This document shows, in pieces, positions 16,095 to 25,290 of a stretch of 43,905 nt of DNA (its first letter is position 1; each line of letters opens with the position of its first letter). Source of the stretch: Acidobacteriota bacterium (GTDB taxonomy: Bacteria; Acidobacteriota; Terriglobia; 2-12-FULL-54-10). A program made the translations under genes and the position numbers. Under the pieces are notes generated by a model. The model ran no database searches and was not told the origin of the DNA. It saw only the letters and a list, made by a program, of their open reading frames with translations. The DNA lies in assembly GCA_022567475.1 (NCBI GenBank), contig JADFGZ010000002.1, positions 1 to 43,905 on the forward strand, given 5' to 3'.

Positions 16095-16138
16095 GCAGGC
16101 GGAAAATCCAACTCAATGCCTGTGCCGCGGGGTGAATC

Positions 16139-17176
16139 ATGTCCGTTGATTGGGATGATTATCTGAATACTCCAGCAGGCTCCTACTGCGAGTGTCACCG
16201 GCAATGCCAGGATTGCTTCCAGCACGAGCTGAAAAATTTGCAACGCATCATTCAGCACAGAAAGCCGCAAGTCGTCGCCTGCCTGGGCGCCGGCGTGCTG
16301 AACGACATTCCCTACCGGACGCTGGTCCTCTCCGGCGCGACCGTCCATTTGGTGGACTGGCTGCCCGGCTCGCTCGAAAGCGGGATCGATCAATCCATTA
16401 TGACCAGCGACGAAGCCGGGGAGCCGCAATGCGTTTACTGCGATCAGCAGGTAAGCTGCCCGGAGGCCTACTGCGCCGGATATCGCAAAGCGAAGACGCT
16501 GCCTGCGCCTGTTTGCGACGCCTTCGTGCCCCTTCCGGGTAACCCTCTCCGTTGTGCCGCGTTCCGCAGCAGCGAGCGTCCCACGCTTCACTGCGAAGAC
16601 GTCACCTCAGGCTACGGTTCCGCATTCGCTCGCGGCGTGCTGGACCAACTGCGGGGCGTCCGTTCCTGGAGGCAGGCCTTCGGAAGGGGAAAAGCTTTGG
16701 CCGAGCGGGTCAGAGGACGGCACACGCCCCTCAACATTCCCGCTGGCAGCGCGCAATTGGTGACCTCCTCGCTGCTGTTGTCCCAATTTGAACACGAACC
16801 TTACGATTATTTTTCCCGCCGAGCCGCCGATCTGCTGGGCCCGCCGAAGGAAGCGGAAGAAAAGAGTCTTTCGCCGATGATGGATAAGCTGCGGACGACG
16901 CTGCTGCTGAATCAAGTCGAGGGGCACTGCGAAGCCATCAAGCGAATCCTGCATCCAGAGGGTTTGTGTTATATGTCGTTCGAGATGTTTCACTACGGCA
17001 CACCCAACGGCCGGTGGTTTCTGATCAACGCAATGCACCGGGCTATGGAAGTCGTGGGAAATCACTTTCATTTTAATTTCAACCTCCTGGAGGACCGGGA
17101 TCTCGCTACCCGCTTCGAGGTCGGCGGCACCCCCTCGATTGTGTTTCATTTCATCCTGGAGCCGAAAGAGGCCTAG
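16139..17176 (+). CDS. Cysteine-rich protein with a methyltransferase-like Rossmann core, unknown function
   Basis: I do not recognise this 345-residue family. PQVVACLGAGVLNDIP (43-58) and VHLVDWLPGSLE (69-80) look like SAM-methyltransferase motifs I and II. AQLVTSSLLLSQ (205-216) and ILHPEGLCYMSFEMF (270-284) resemble motifs IV and VI. Unusual are two cysteine clusters: C17, C19, C23, C26 at the N terminus and C98, C101, C107, C112 inserted after the second strand, with isolated cysteines at 126, 139 and 152. They suggest zinc or Fe-S binding. No radical SAM CxxxCxxC motif is present. ATG at 16139 with GGGGTG upstream. It stands alone between lysS and the lol genes. Confidence 0.6.
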   Translation: MSVDWDDYLNTPAGSYCECHRQCQDCFQHELKNLQRIIQHRKPQVVACLGAGVLNDIPYRTLVLSGATVHLVDWLPGSLESGIDQSIMTSDEAGEPQCVYCDQQVSCPEAYCAGYRKAKTLPAPVCDAFVPLPGNPLRCAAFRSSERPTLHCEDVTSGYGSAFARGVLDQLRGVRSWRQAFGRGKALAERVRGRHTPLNIPAGSAQLVTSSLLLSQFEHEPYDYFSRRAADLLGPPKEAEEKSLSPMMDKLRTTLLLNQVEGHCEAIKRILHPEGLCYMSFEMFHYGTPNGRWFLINAMHRAMEVVGNHFHFNFNLLEDRDLATRFEVGGTPSIVFHFILEPKEA

Positions 17177-17356
17177 CCCACGCCTAGGACAAAAAGCCTG
17201 TTCATTAGAACCCCTCTTCCATGGCCTGCGCCGTAACACCCGCAACGCTTTCCTCCGGGACTAAATCGCCCCTGCTAAGCCCGGGACAATCCGTTGATGA
17301 CAATCTTTGTTCACCTCATGGACTTCCAGCAAAAGAGAAGGCTCGTCGTTCAGCTT

Positions 17357-17371
17357 TTGCCCTAAAATAGG
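17357..17371 (+). promoter_or_regulatory. TAAAATAGG promoter-like motif, copy 2
   Basis: TTGCCCTAAAATAGG, one mismatch from the copy at 16080-16094. It lies 31 bp before ATG 17402, or 49 bp before TTG 17420 of the LolC-type gene. The second distance is close to that of copy 1. Confidence 0.35.
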
Positions 17372-17401
17372 ATTGGAGAAAAAATCCCTTCGATCCGATG
17401 A

Positions 17402-18655
17402 ATGAATAGAGAGGAAAGCTTGGGTTTTGAATTTTTTGTGGCCCTGCGCTACCTCCGCGCCAGGCGGAAGATTGCGGTCATTTCCGTAATCACCGCAGTC
17501 TCCATGCTGGGCATCGCCGCCGGGGTCATGTCCCTGGTGGTCGCGCTGGCCGTCACCAACGGGCTGCGGCAAGAATGGCAGGGACGGCTGCTGGGCGCCA
17601 CCGCCCATGTGAGCCTGCAAAGGGTCGAGGGCAACGGAATCCGCCAGTGGCGGCCGCTGCTGCAGAAGCTTTCCGGCACGCCCGGGGTGGTGGCTTCCGC
17701 TCCGGCCTTGTACGGAACGGTGCTGGCATCGCGGGCCAACCGCTCCAGCCAGATGATCTTGAAAGGAGTGGACCCGGAGGTGGAGTCGCAAGTGGGCACT
17801 CTGTTAGGCAGCGTCCGGGAAGGATCGGCGGAGGCGTTGAACGCTCCGGCGGAGCCCGGCAGTCAGCCGCCTGTGGTGATTGGAAAACGCATGGCGGACT
17901 CGCTCGGCGCTTCCCCCGGGGACAGCATCTTGCTGACCAGCCCGCAGGGGCACCTGACGCCCTTCGGCATGGTTCCACGGTACCGTCACTTTGAAGTTGT
18001 GGGAGTGTTCGATTCCGGCTTCTATGAATTTGACTCCAGTTGGGCTTTCACCAACCTAAAGGAGGCTCAGCAAGTGCTGGGGCTGGACGATGTGATCTCG
18101 GTGATGGAGTTCAAAATCGCGGATATTTATCAGGCTCCGGCGGTGGCGGAAACGCTTCGGCGCATGGCCGGCAACGGGTTTTTCGGCAGCCACTGGATGG
18201 AGCAAAACCGGGCCCTGTTCAGCGCCTTGAAGCTGGAGAAAACCGTGGCGGTCATCGTCATCGGATTGATTGTCTTCGTGGCGGCTTTGAACATCCTGAT
18301 CGCTTTGGTGATGATGGTGATGGAAAAATACCGGGACATCGCCATCCTGGTTTCCATGGGCGCGCAACGGAAGCAGATTCGCAATATCTTTCTGCTCCAG
18401 GGCATGATGATCGGCGCGGCCGGAACCGCGCTGGGTTTGGCCGGGGGGTATCTGCTCTCCTGGCTGGGCAGCCGCTATCATCTGATCCCGCTCGACCCGA
18501 ATATCTATGACATCAGTTACCTGCCTTTCGATGCTAGAATCGTGGACGGAGTTTGGGTGGCGGGGGTGGCCCTGTTGATCAGCTTTTTGGCCACGCTCTA
18601 CCCGGCGCGCAACGCCACTTCCATCGCTCCGGCGGAGGCTCTGCGTTATGAATGA
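17402..18655 (+). CDS. lolC: LolC/LolE-type lipoprotein-releasing ABC transporter permease
   Basis: A 417-residue inner-membrane protein of the LolCDE complex, which extracts outer-membrane lipoproteins for transfer to LolA. One N-terminal helix (about 25-50, VISVITAVSMLGIAAGVMSL) is followed by a periplasmic MacB-like domain of about 220 residues (VIGKRMADSLGASPGDSI) and three C-terminal helices with the coupling sequence EKYRDIAILVSMGAQRKQI. It ends in LYPARNATSIAPAEALRYE, a family hallmark. Start is uncertain: ATG 17402 lacks a Shine-Dalgarno site, whereas TTG 17420 has GAGAGGA 4 nt upstream and gives the family-like MGFEFFVALRYLRARRK. lolD follows after 93 bp. Only one permease is present, so it may act as a homodimer. 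Confidence 0.88.
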   Translation: MNREESLGFEFFVALRYLRARRKIAVISVITAVSMLGIAAGVMSLVVALAVTNGLRQEWQGRLLGATAHVSLQRVEGNGIRQWRPLLQKLSGTPGVVASAPALYGTVLASRANRSSQMILKGVDPEVESQVGTLLGSVREGSAEALNAPAEPGSQPPVVIGKRMADSLGASPGDSILLTSPQGHLTPFGMVPRYRHFEVVGVFDSGFYEFDSSWAFTNLKEAQQVLGLDDVISVMEFKIADIYQAPAVAETLRRMAGNGFFGSHWMEQNRALFSALKLEKTVAVIVIGLIVFVAALNILIALVMMVMEKYRDIAILVSMGAQRKQIRNIFLLQGMMIGAAGTALGLAGGYLLSWLGSRYHLIPLDPNIYDISYLPFDARIVDGVWVAGVALLISFLATLYPARNATSIAPAEALRYE

Positions 18656-18748
18656 TTTCGTCCTTGCCCTCGCCGGATGGAATTCTTCGCAGCGCTCCGC
18701 AGATGCCGAGGCTGGAATGCAAGACGGGAAAATGGATCGGGTGGAGGC

Positions 18749-19519
18749 ATGACCCGGACCCGGCAGAAAGGCGGAAACGTTTCCACGGGAACCGGCATCC
18801 AAGAAGTTGAGCAAACTGCGAAATTGAGCACACTGTTACGAGCCGAAAACCTGACGAAAGCGTTCCGCTCCGGAAAGTCGGATTTGATGGTTTTGGAGAA
18901 CCTGCAGTTGGAGGTAGAGGCCGGCGAAATGGTGGCCATCGTAGGAGAGTCCGGCAGCGGAAAAAGCACGCTGCTGCACATCCTGGGCGCGCTGGACAAG
19001 CCATCTGCCGGTGAGGTATACTTCGATGGAAAGCAGTACTCGGAGCTTTCCGAGAACGAATTGGGAAGCTTGCGAAACCACAATTTTGGTTTCGTATGGC
19101 AGTTGCGCTCCCTGCTGCTGGAGTTCACGGCGCGCGAAAACGTCGCCATGCCGTTGCGGATTCGGGGCGTGGAGAGCAAAGAGGCTGCGGAACGCGCTGA
19201 AGGATGGCTGGAACGCGTGGGTTTGAAAGACCGGGCAACCCACCGTGCCGGAGAGCTTTCCGGAGGCGAGCAGCAACGCGCCGTTTTAGCCCGGGCGCTG
19301 GTGGGTGAGCCGAAAGTGCTGATGGCCGACGAACCGACCGGCAACCTGGATGCAAGAACCGGTGAAATGACCATGCAATTACTGGGAAGCTTGCATCAGG
19401 AATTCCATATGACGACGGTGCTGGTCACGCACAACATGGGCTTTGCCCGGCGTTGTGACCGGGTGTTGAGGCTGGAAAACGGCAGGCTGGAAGCCGTTTC
19501 CTTTTCCGAAACGATCTGA
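18749..19519 (+). CDS. lolD: LolD-type lipoprotein-releasing ABC transporter ATPase
   Basis: A 256-residue ABC ATPase partner of the preceding permease. It shows Walker A (VGESGSGKSTLLH), a Q-loop in FGFVWQLRSLLLEFTARENVAMP, the signature LSGGEQQRAVLARALVGEPKVLMADEPTGNLD including Walker B and D-loop, and the H-loop LVTHN. The Q-loop sequence has WQLR where LolD usually has FQFH, a small departure. ATG 18749 is close to GGAGG (1-nt spacing); an in-frame ATG at 18677 would add 24 residues unlike the family. About 25 N-terminal residues precede the conserved LLRAENLTKAF, so a later start is possible. Forms an envelope-biogenesis run with lolC and bamA. Confidence 0.88.
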   Translation: MTRTRQKGGNVSTGTGIQEVEQTAKLSTLLRAENLTKAFRSGKSDLMVLENLQLEVEAGEMVAIVGESGSGKSTLLHILGALDKPSAGEVYFDGKQYSELSENELGSLRNHNFGFVWQLRSLLLEFTARENVAMPLRIRGVESKEAAERAEGWLERVGLKDRATHRAGELSGGEQQRAVLARALVGEPKVLMADEPTGNLDARTGEMTMQLLGSLHQEFHMTTVLVTHNMGFARRCDRVLRLENGRLEAVSFSETI

Positions 19520-19564
19520 TCCCCCGGCCAGCCTCGGAACGGCTGGCACAGTAGGAAAGGTCAC

Positions 19565-22009
19565 ATGTTCGAACGGTACACGGAAAAAGCCAGACGCGTA
19601 ATATTTTTTGCCCGCTACGAGGCCAGCCAGTTCGGCAGCCCGTACATCGAGTCCGAGCACCTGCTTCTGGGCCTGTTGCGCGAGGACAAGTCGCTGACCA
19701 ACCGGTTCCTGCGCTCTCACGCTTCCATCGAATCCATCCGCAAACAGATCGAGGGACACACCACCATCCGGGAAAAGGTTTCCACCTCCGTGGACCTTCC
19801 CCTGAGCCATGAGAGCAAGCGGATTCTGGCATACGCCGCCGAAGAAGCCGAGCGGCTTTCCCACCGCCACATCGGCACCGAGCATCTGCTGCTCGGCCTG
19901 CTGCGCGAAGAGAAATGCTTCGCAGCCGAGATATTGCGCGAGCGCGGCTTGCGCCTTTCCACCATCCGGGAGGAACTGGTCCGCTCGCAGTCGGAGAAAG
20001 TTTCCACCTCGCGTCCCAAAGAAAGCTCCTTGCTGGCCGAGTTCAGCCGTGACCTGACGCAGGCCGCGATGGACAACGTTCTGGATCCGCTCGTCGGCCG
20101 GGAGAATGAGCTGGAGCGGATGGTTCAGATTTTGTGCCGCCGCACCAAGAACAACCCCGTGCTGATCGGCGAGCCCGGAGTGGGAAAGACCGCCATTGTG
20201 GAAGGGCTGGCGCAGCGGATTGCCGACGGCGAGGTGCCTTCGTTCCTTGCCGAAAAGCGCATCCTGGCGCTCGACCTCTCCTTGATTGTGGCCGGCACAA
20301 AATACCGGGGGCAGTTCGAAGAGCGGTTGAAGACCATCATGAAGGAGTTGATGGAGAACGCCAACGCCATCATCTTCATCGACGAATTGCACACGCTGGT
20401 GGGCGCAGGCTCCGCCGAGGGGTCGCTCGACGCCGCCAATATCCTGAAGCCTGCCCTCTCGCGGGGCGAAATTCAGTGCATCGGCGCCACCACACCGGCC
20501 GAGTTCCGCAAATCCATCGAAAAAGACCGCTCTCTCGAGCGGCGATTCCAGACGATTAAAGTCCCGCCGCCGACCGAAGAGGAAGCCGTCACCATCCTGT
20601 TTGGCATCAAGGACCGCTACGAAAAATTCCACGCGGTCACTTATACCGACGAGGCTCTGCACGCCTCCGTTTACAACTCCAACCGGTACATCCCGGACCG
20701 CTTCCTGCCGGATAAGGCCATCGACCTGATTGACGAGGCCGGAGCGAGGGTGAAGCTGCGCCAAACCACTCTGCCGGATGAGCTGGTCGACATTCAGAAG
20801 CGCATCAAGTTCATTGTCCACCGGATGGAGAACGCCATCGCCAGCCACGAATTTGAGAAGGCGCGTTTTTACAGCGATGAAGAGCGCAAGGAACGGGAAA
20901 ACCTGCGGGCCCTGCGCGAGAAATACCAACTGGATGAATCCTCCAGCGGCACCGTGGGCAAAGAGGATATCGAGGACGTGGTAGCCCGGTGGACGGGAAT
21001 CCCGGTCACCGCCCTCAAGGAAGAGGAGTTGACCAAGCTGCTGCGCATTGAGGAGGAACTCCACAAGCGCGTCATCAGCCAGGAAAAGGCGATCTCGGCG
21101 CTGGCCCGCGCGGTCCGGCGTGCCCGCGCCGGTTTGAAGAATCCGGCGCGCCCGGTCGGCTCGTTCCTGTTTCTGGGTCCGACCGGCGTGGGAAAAACAG
21201 AGGTCGCACGGTCTCTGGCCAAATTCCTCTTCGGAACCGAAAAGGCTTTGATCCGCTTCGACATGTCCGAGTACATGGAAAAGCACGCCGTCTCCAAGCT
21301 GATCGGGTCTCCTCCGGGATACATCGGCTACGAGGAAGGCGGCCAGTTAACGGAACGGGTGAAGCGCACCCCGTATTCCATCATCCTGCTGGATGAAATC
21401 GAGAAGGCTCATCCGGATATTTACAGCATCCTGTTGCAGGTTTACGAGGACGGCCAGCTCACCGACGGGCTGGGCAACACGGTGGATTTCAAGAACACGA
21501 TTATCATCATGACCTCCAATATCGGCGCCCGCTTCCTGGAAAAGCGGAGCCAGATGGGCTTCCAGCCGCCGTCTCCGGAAAGCATGTCGGCCCAGATGGA
21601 GGAGTTGGTGCGGGCCGAAGTCAAACGGGTCTTCAATCCGGAATTCCTCAACCGCCTGGACGAGATCATTCTGTTCAGTTCCTTGACGGATGAGGACCTG
21701 ATCCAGGTGATTCAGTTGATGGTGAGCCAGATCAATGAAAGCCTGGCTAACAAAGAGATCAGCATCACGCTTTCCCCGCAGGCTGAGCGGTGGATTCTGG
21801 AAAAGACCTGCCAGGACCGCTCCTACGGGGCAAGACCCCTGCGGCGCGCCCTGCAAAGGTACATTGAAGATCCACTGTCGGAAGCGTTGATTCAGGGTGT
21901 CCTCACGCGCCCGGCTTTCCTGGAAATCTTTCTGGAAGGCGAAGGGCTTTACTACCGTCCCGTGGACAGCACCGCGGAGCCTACACCCCTGTTCGTGACA
22001 CAGGTTTGA
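19565..22009 (+). CDS. clpC: ATP-dependent Clp protease ATPase ClpC
   Basis: An 814-residue Hsp100 unfoldase that feeds substrates to ClpP. It contains two N-terminal Clp-N repeats ([12 protein letters not shown] near 30-45 and [12 protein letters not shown] near 107-120) and AAA1 with Walker A GEPGVGKT and Walker [12 protein letters not shown] middle UvrB/M-domain coiled coil follows ([20 protein letters not shown]), which is the ClpC rather than ClpA mark. AAA2 has GPTGVGKTE and [17 protein letters not shown] in [10 protein letters not shown] is the probable ClpP-binding loop. ATG 19565 follows AGGAAAGG. It is inserted between lolD and bamA, genes that commonly adjoin. No mcsA, mcsB or ctsR, the Firmicutes partners, is present. 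A terminator follows. Confidence 0.93.
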   Translation: MFERYTEKARRVIFFARYEASQFGSPYIESEHLLLGLLREDKSLTNRFLRSHASIESIRKQIEGHTTIREKVSTSVDLPLSHESKRILAYAAEEAERLSHRHIGTEHLLLGLLREEKCFAAEILRERGLRLSTIREELVRSQSEKVSTSRPKESSLLAEFSRDLTQAAMDNVLDPLVGRENELERMVQILCRRTKNNPVLIGEPGVGKTAIVEGLAQRIADGEVPSFLAEKRILALDLSLIVAGTKYRGQFEERLKTIMKELMENANAIIFIDELHTLVGAGSAEGSLDAANILKPALSRGEIQCIGATTPAEFRKSIEKDRSLERRFQTIKVPPPTEEEAVTILFGIKDRYEKFHAVTYTDEALHASVYNSNRYIPDRFLPDKAIDLIDEAGARVKLRQTTLPDELVDIQKRIKFIVHRMENAIASHEFEKARFYSDEERKERENLRALREKYQLDESSSGTVGKEDIEDVVARWTGIPVTALKEEELTKLLRIEEELHKRVISQEKAISALARAVRRARAGLKNPARPVGSFLFLGPTGVGKTEVARSLAKFLFGTEKALIRFDMSEYMEKHAVSKLIGSPPGYIGYEEGGQLTERVKRTPYSIILLDEIEKAHPDIYSILLQVYEDGQLTDGLGNTVDFKNTIIIMTSNIGARFLEKRSQMGFQPPSPESMSAQMEELVRAEVKRVFNPEFLNRLDEIILFSSLTDEDLIQVIQLMVSQINESLANKEISITLSPQAERWILEKTCQDRSYGARPLRRALQRYIEDPLSEALIQGVLTRPAFLEIFLEGEGLYYRPVDSTAEPTPLFVTQV

Positions 22010-22010
22010 G

Positions 22011-22092
22011 GCGACAACGCCGGATCAGCGGCCTGGACCGGAGGCCCGGACCGGTAGTCCGAACGGTGGCATGTTGTCGCGGCCTTTTCTTT
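22011..22092 (+). terminator. Probable terminator of clpC
   Basis: GCGACAAC (22011-22018) pairs with GTTGTCGC (22073-22080), enclosing a GC-rich inner part with further pairing around GGCCTGGACCGG. It is followed by GGCCTTTTCTTTCC. The first arm begins 1 base after the clpC stop. Confidence 0.55.
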
Positions 22093-22104
22093 CCTTCCAA
22101 GTTT

Positions 22105-22113
22105 TGCTATAAA
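22105..22113 (+). promoter_or_regulatory. Extended -10 promoter candidate for bamA
   Basis: TGCTATAAA is an extended -10 element (TGn followed by TATAAA). No good -35 is visible, which fits extended -10 promoters. It would give a leader of nearly 150 nt. Confidence 0.4.
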
Positions 22114-22267
22114 AGCATAGGGAGATATGCTTGATCCCCGCAACCAAATGGTGGAGTGGGGGTTTATTTTATAGGAATGGCAGGGGTCCATTACGCCCAG
22201 GGCAGGCGGTGATTTTTTTTCGCTGACGGGTTCCCTGCGGCGGGCTACTGGCATCTTATCTTTTGTT

Positions 22268-25096
22268 ATGAACCGGTTCTTCCCCCATCGGCAATGGCTG
22301 CTTTCGCGGGCTGTCCTGTTTTTGATTCTGCTGCTGAGTCTCCAGGCCGGCGGTGCCCTGGCCCAGACTGAATCCGGAGAAGTGATTGAGGACGTTCTCT
22401 TCCGGGGCAACCGGCGTGTGCCCACCGCCACGATGCGCGTCCGCATCTTCACCAAACCCGGCGATCCCTACAATGTCAACGCTCTCCGCCGGGACTTCAT
22501 GGCTTTGTACAACACCGGTTTTTTTGACGACATCGTGCTCCGGGTCGAGGACGGGGCCGAGGGAAAGATCGTCATCTTCGAGGTCACGGAGAAACCCATG
22601 ATCCGCAGCATCGAATACAAGGGCAACAACTCCGTGACGCACTCGGACATCCTGGACCGTTTCAAAGAACGGAGGGTCGGGCTGACCGTAGAGAGCCGCT
22701 TTGACCCCACCCGCATCAAGCGCGCCGAAGTTGTCCTGAAACAACTGCTGGCGGAACGAGGCCGCCAGTACGCCACCGTCACAGTCGATACGAAAACCAT
22801 TCCGCCTTCCTCGGTGGCTTTGACGTTCACCATCGACGAAGGGCCCAAGGTGAAAATCGGCAGGATCGATTTTGAGGGCAATACGGTGCTTTCCCGCCGG
22901 AAGCTGGTCCGCGCCATGAGGAACTCCCGGCCCATCGGAATTCCCCACAGCTTCATCCTGGAAAGCCTGTTCAGCAAAACATACGACCGGAACAAGCTGG
23001 ATGAGGATATGGAAGGGCTGCGGGCGGCCTATCAAAACGAAGGCTACTTCCGGGTTCTGGTCAACGATCCGATGGTGGAAACCCGTGAAACGCCGGCAAA
23101 ACGGGGCGTGCCCATCCCCGTTCTCAACATGCTGCCGATTCCGGGCATCAAGCGAAGCAAACCAGGACGCAAGGTGGATATCACCGTTCCGCTGGTCGAG
23201 GGAGAGCGCTACACGCTGGGAGAGATGACCTTCGAGGGCGTGGAAGTGTTCACCCAACCGGAGAGGGTGCTCCGCCCGATGTTCACCATGGAACAAGGGG
23301 ATATGTTTGACGTTTCCAAAATTCGCGAAGGCCTGGAAAGCATGCGCAAGCTCTACGGGGAGTTCGGTTACATCAACTTCGTGGCCAGTCCCGAAACTTT
23401 GATTGATGACGTGAACCGCGAGATTGACATGGTGTTCAACGTCGAGGAGGACAAGCAATTCCTGGTGCGCCGGATCGACTTTACGGGAAACACCACCACC
23501 CGCGACAAGGTCATCCGGAGGGAATTGATGCTGACCGAAGGTTCCATGTTCAACAGCCGTCTGTGGGAGCTGAGCCTTTTGCGGCTGAATCAGCTGGACT
23601 ACTTTGAAAAGCTGGAGCCGGCCGATTCGGACGTGCAGCCCGACAACCGCACCGGAACCGTGGACCTTCACCTGGCCGTCAAGGAGAAGGGAAAGAACGC
23701 CATCGGTTTTACCGGAGGCGTGAGCGGGCTGTCGGGAAGCTTTGTGGGTTTCAGCTACCAGACCAACAACTTTATGGGGCTGGGTGAAACCCTTACTTTT
23801 AACGCGCAGTTTGGCAGCTTGGAGCGCAATCTGCTGCTGGGGCTCACCCACCCCTATGCATTCGACCGTCCTCTCCAGGTCGGCTTCACGCTATTCTCCC
23901 GCCGCTTTAACTTCGACGAAGCCCAGCAGGCGTCTATCTTCTCCGGCCAGGACGTACGGCCCATCTTTGCCTTGCTGGGGAACGATAACATCCAGAGGTA
24001 TCGCCAGACCAGCGTCGGCTTCACCTCCTTCGCCAGCTATCCGCTGCGCAACCGTTTTTCCCGCGTGGGACTGACCTACAGCTACGACTCCAGCAGCATC
24101 ACCACCTTCAGCGAGGCTTCCCGGCGGCTGTTTGAGGATATCAACTTCAATGGAATAGGCGGGGCCAATTCGTTGGAGGGGATTCGCACCAGCAAAATTA
24201 TCCCCACCTTTACCTACAACACGGTCGATCACCCGATAACCCCGTCGCGCGGCAAGAGTTTCTTTGCCAGCCTGGAGCTGGCGGGACTCGGCGGCAACGT
24301 CCGCACGTACCGGCCTACCGTCGACTTCAAATGGTTTCGTCCCATGTCGGAGGGATTCCGGCCACGGGTCTTCGCCATGCACCTGCTCGGTTCCACTATG
24401 AGCGGTTATGGAGGGCGCGTGCTTCCGCCCTTTACGCGCTTCTATACCGGCGGGGAAACCGACATTCGCGGCTTTGACTTTTTTACGATCAGCCCGGTCG
24501 CCTTCATTCCCGACATCGCCGCAGTGCCTGTCCTCAACACCGATGGCACGCCACGAACCACCACCAGCTTGGATCAACTGGGCCTGGAAAACCAGGCGAC
24601 GCAAACCATGCTGGTCCCCGTGAACCGGACGACCTTCCCCGGCGGCGACACCAAACTCGTTGCGAACTTCGAGTACCGCATCCCGTTGTTCGGCCCGGTC
24701 TCGCTGGCTCCCTTTCTGGACGCTGGCTATAACATCGCCTGGAGGCGGTCGCAATTGTCGCTGACCGACCGGCGACTGGCAGAACTGCAAAGCCAGTTCC
24801 CCAGCACCGATTTCAAACAACGATTGGACCTGGCGGCGGACACCAACAATCAGTTGAGAGCCTCGACGGGGATCGAACTGCAGGTGATCCTGCCGGTTGT
24901 GAACGCCCCCTTCCGAATCTACTGGGCCCGCAATATATCCCGGCTCACAACGTTTATATTCCCCACGCCCCTGGTGGAGCGCGCCTTCTTCCCCAATGAA
25001 GCCAGCTTCACCAACGCTGTGAACGCTTTCGGCACGCCGCTTCCTTTTAACGAACCTAAAAGCACCTTCCGCTTTACCGTCGGCCGCACCTTCTAG
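22268..25096 (+). CDS. bamA: Outer-membrane protein assembly factor BamA
   Basis: A 942-residue Omp85 protein. A signal peptide (MNRFFPHRQWLLSRAVLFLI, then hydrophobic to GALAQ, cleavage near residue 32) leads to five POTRA repeats (about 38-450), recognisable by IRSIEYKGNNSV, IGRIDFEGNTVLS and VRRIDFTGNTTTRDKVI. The C-terminal 16-strand barrel contains the lid-lock motif as YTGGETDIRGFDF, and the chain ends in FRFTVGRTF with a terminal Phe, the beta-signal. It folds and inserts outer-membrane proteins. It is longer than E. coli BamA (810), with extra loops, for instance between DIRGFDF and FPGGDTKLVANFEYR. No clear Shine-Dalgarno precedes ATG 22268. No skp or bamD neighbour follows. Confidence 0.95.
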   Translation: MNRFFPHRQWLLSRAVLFLILLLSLQAGGALAQTESGEVIEDVLFRGNRRVPTATMRVRIFTKPGDPYNVNALRRDFMALYNTGFFDDIVLRVEDGAEGKIVIFEVTEKPMIRSIEYKGNNSVTHSDILDRFKERRVGLTVESRFDPTRIKRAEVVLKQLLAERGRQYATVTVDTKTIPPSSVALTFTIDEGPKVKIGRIDFEGNTVLSRRKLVRAMRNSRPIGIPHSFILESLFSKTYDRNKLDEDMEGLRAAYQNEGYFRVLVNDPMVETRETPAKRGVPIPVLNMLPIPGIKRSKPGRKVDITVPLVEGERYTLGEMTFEGVEVFTQPERVLRPMFTMEQGDMFDVSKIREGLESMRKLYGEFGYINFVASPETLIDDVNREIDMVFNVEEDKQFLVRRIDFTGNTTTRDKVIRRELMLTEGSMFNSRLWELSLLRLNQLDYFEKLEPADSDVQPDNRTGTVDLHLAVKEKGKNAIGFTGGVSGLSGSFVGFSYQTNNFMGLGETLTFNAQFGSLERNLLLGLTHPYAFDRPLQVGFTLFSRRFNFDEAQQASIFSGQDVRPIFALLGNDNIQRYRQTSVGFTSFASYPLRNRFSRVGLTYSYDSSSITTFSEASRRLFEDINFNGIGGANSLEGIRTSKIIPTFTYNTVDHPITPSRGKSFFASLELAGLGGNVRTYRPTVDFKWFRPMSEGFRPRVFAMHLLGSTMSGYGGRVLPPFTRFYTGGETDIRGFDFFTISPVAFIPDIAAVPVLNTDGTPRTTTSLDQLGLENQATQTMLVPVNRTTFPGGDTKLVANFEYRIPLFGPVSLAPFLDAGYNIAWRRSQLSLTDRRLAELQSQFPSTDFKQRLDLAADTNNQLRASTGIELQVILPVVNAPFRIYWARNISRLTTFIFPTPLVERAFFPNEASFTNAVNAFGTPLPFNEPKSTFRFTVGRTF

Positions 25097-25154
25097 ATCG
25101 TTTTCAGGGTTGGTGTAAAGATAGGTTGTTGGTGAATCCATCCGAGCCGCGAGA

Positions 25155-25275
25155 GCCTGCCCCGAGCCAAGTCGAGGGGTGAGGGAGCGGACAATCCAGC
25201 CTTGCTTGCCCGCTTGGGGTTTGGTGTCCGCTTGCTGATCCCTCGGCTTTTCCCTCGGCTTCGCTCGGGACAGGC
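25155..25275. repeat. Long imperfect palindrome between convergent genes (REP-like)
   Basis: Arms 25155-25178 and 25252-25275 pair in about 20 of 24 positions and have the core CCCGAGC/GCTCGGG. A second nested stem joins 25181-25193 with 25225-25231 and 25239-25244. It lies between the convergent bamA and the QueG-like gene. It may act as a bidirectional terminator or be a dispersed genomic repeat; no T run is adjacent. Confidence 0.6.
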
Positions 25276-25290
25276 GCGCGCGGCCCTAGA

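Noticed and set aside
19379-21286. A 635-codon open frame on the minus strand opposite clpC
   Set aside because: Mirror of the ClpC codon pattern; no recognisable protein features.
22256-23851. A 531-codon minus-strand frame opposite bamA
   Set aside because: BamA is unmistakable on the plus strand; the antisense frame has no motifs.
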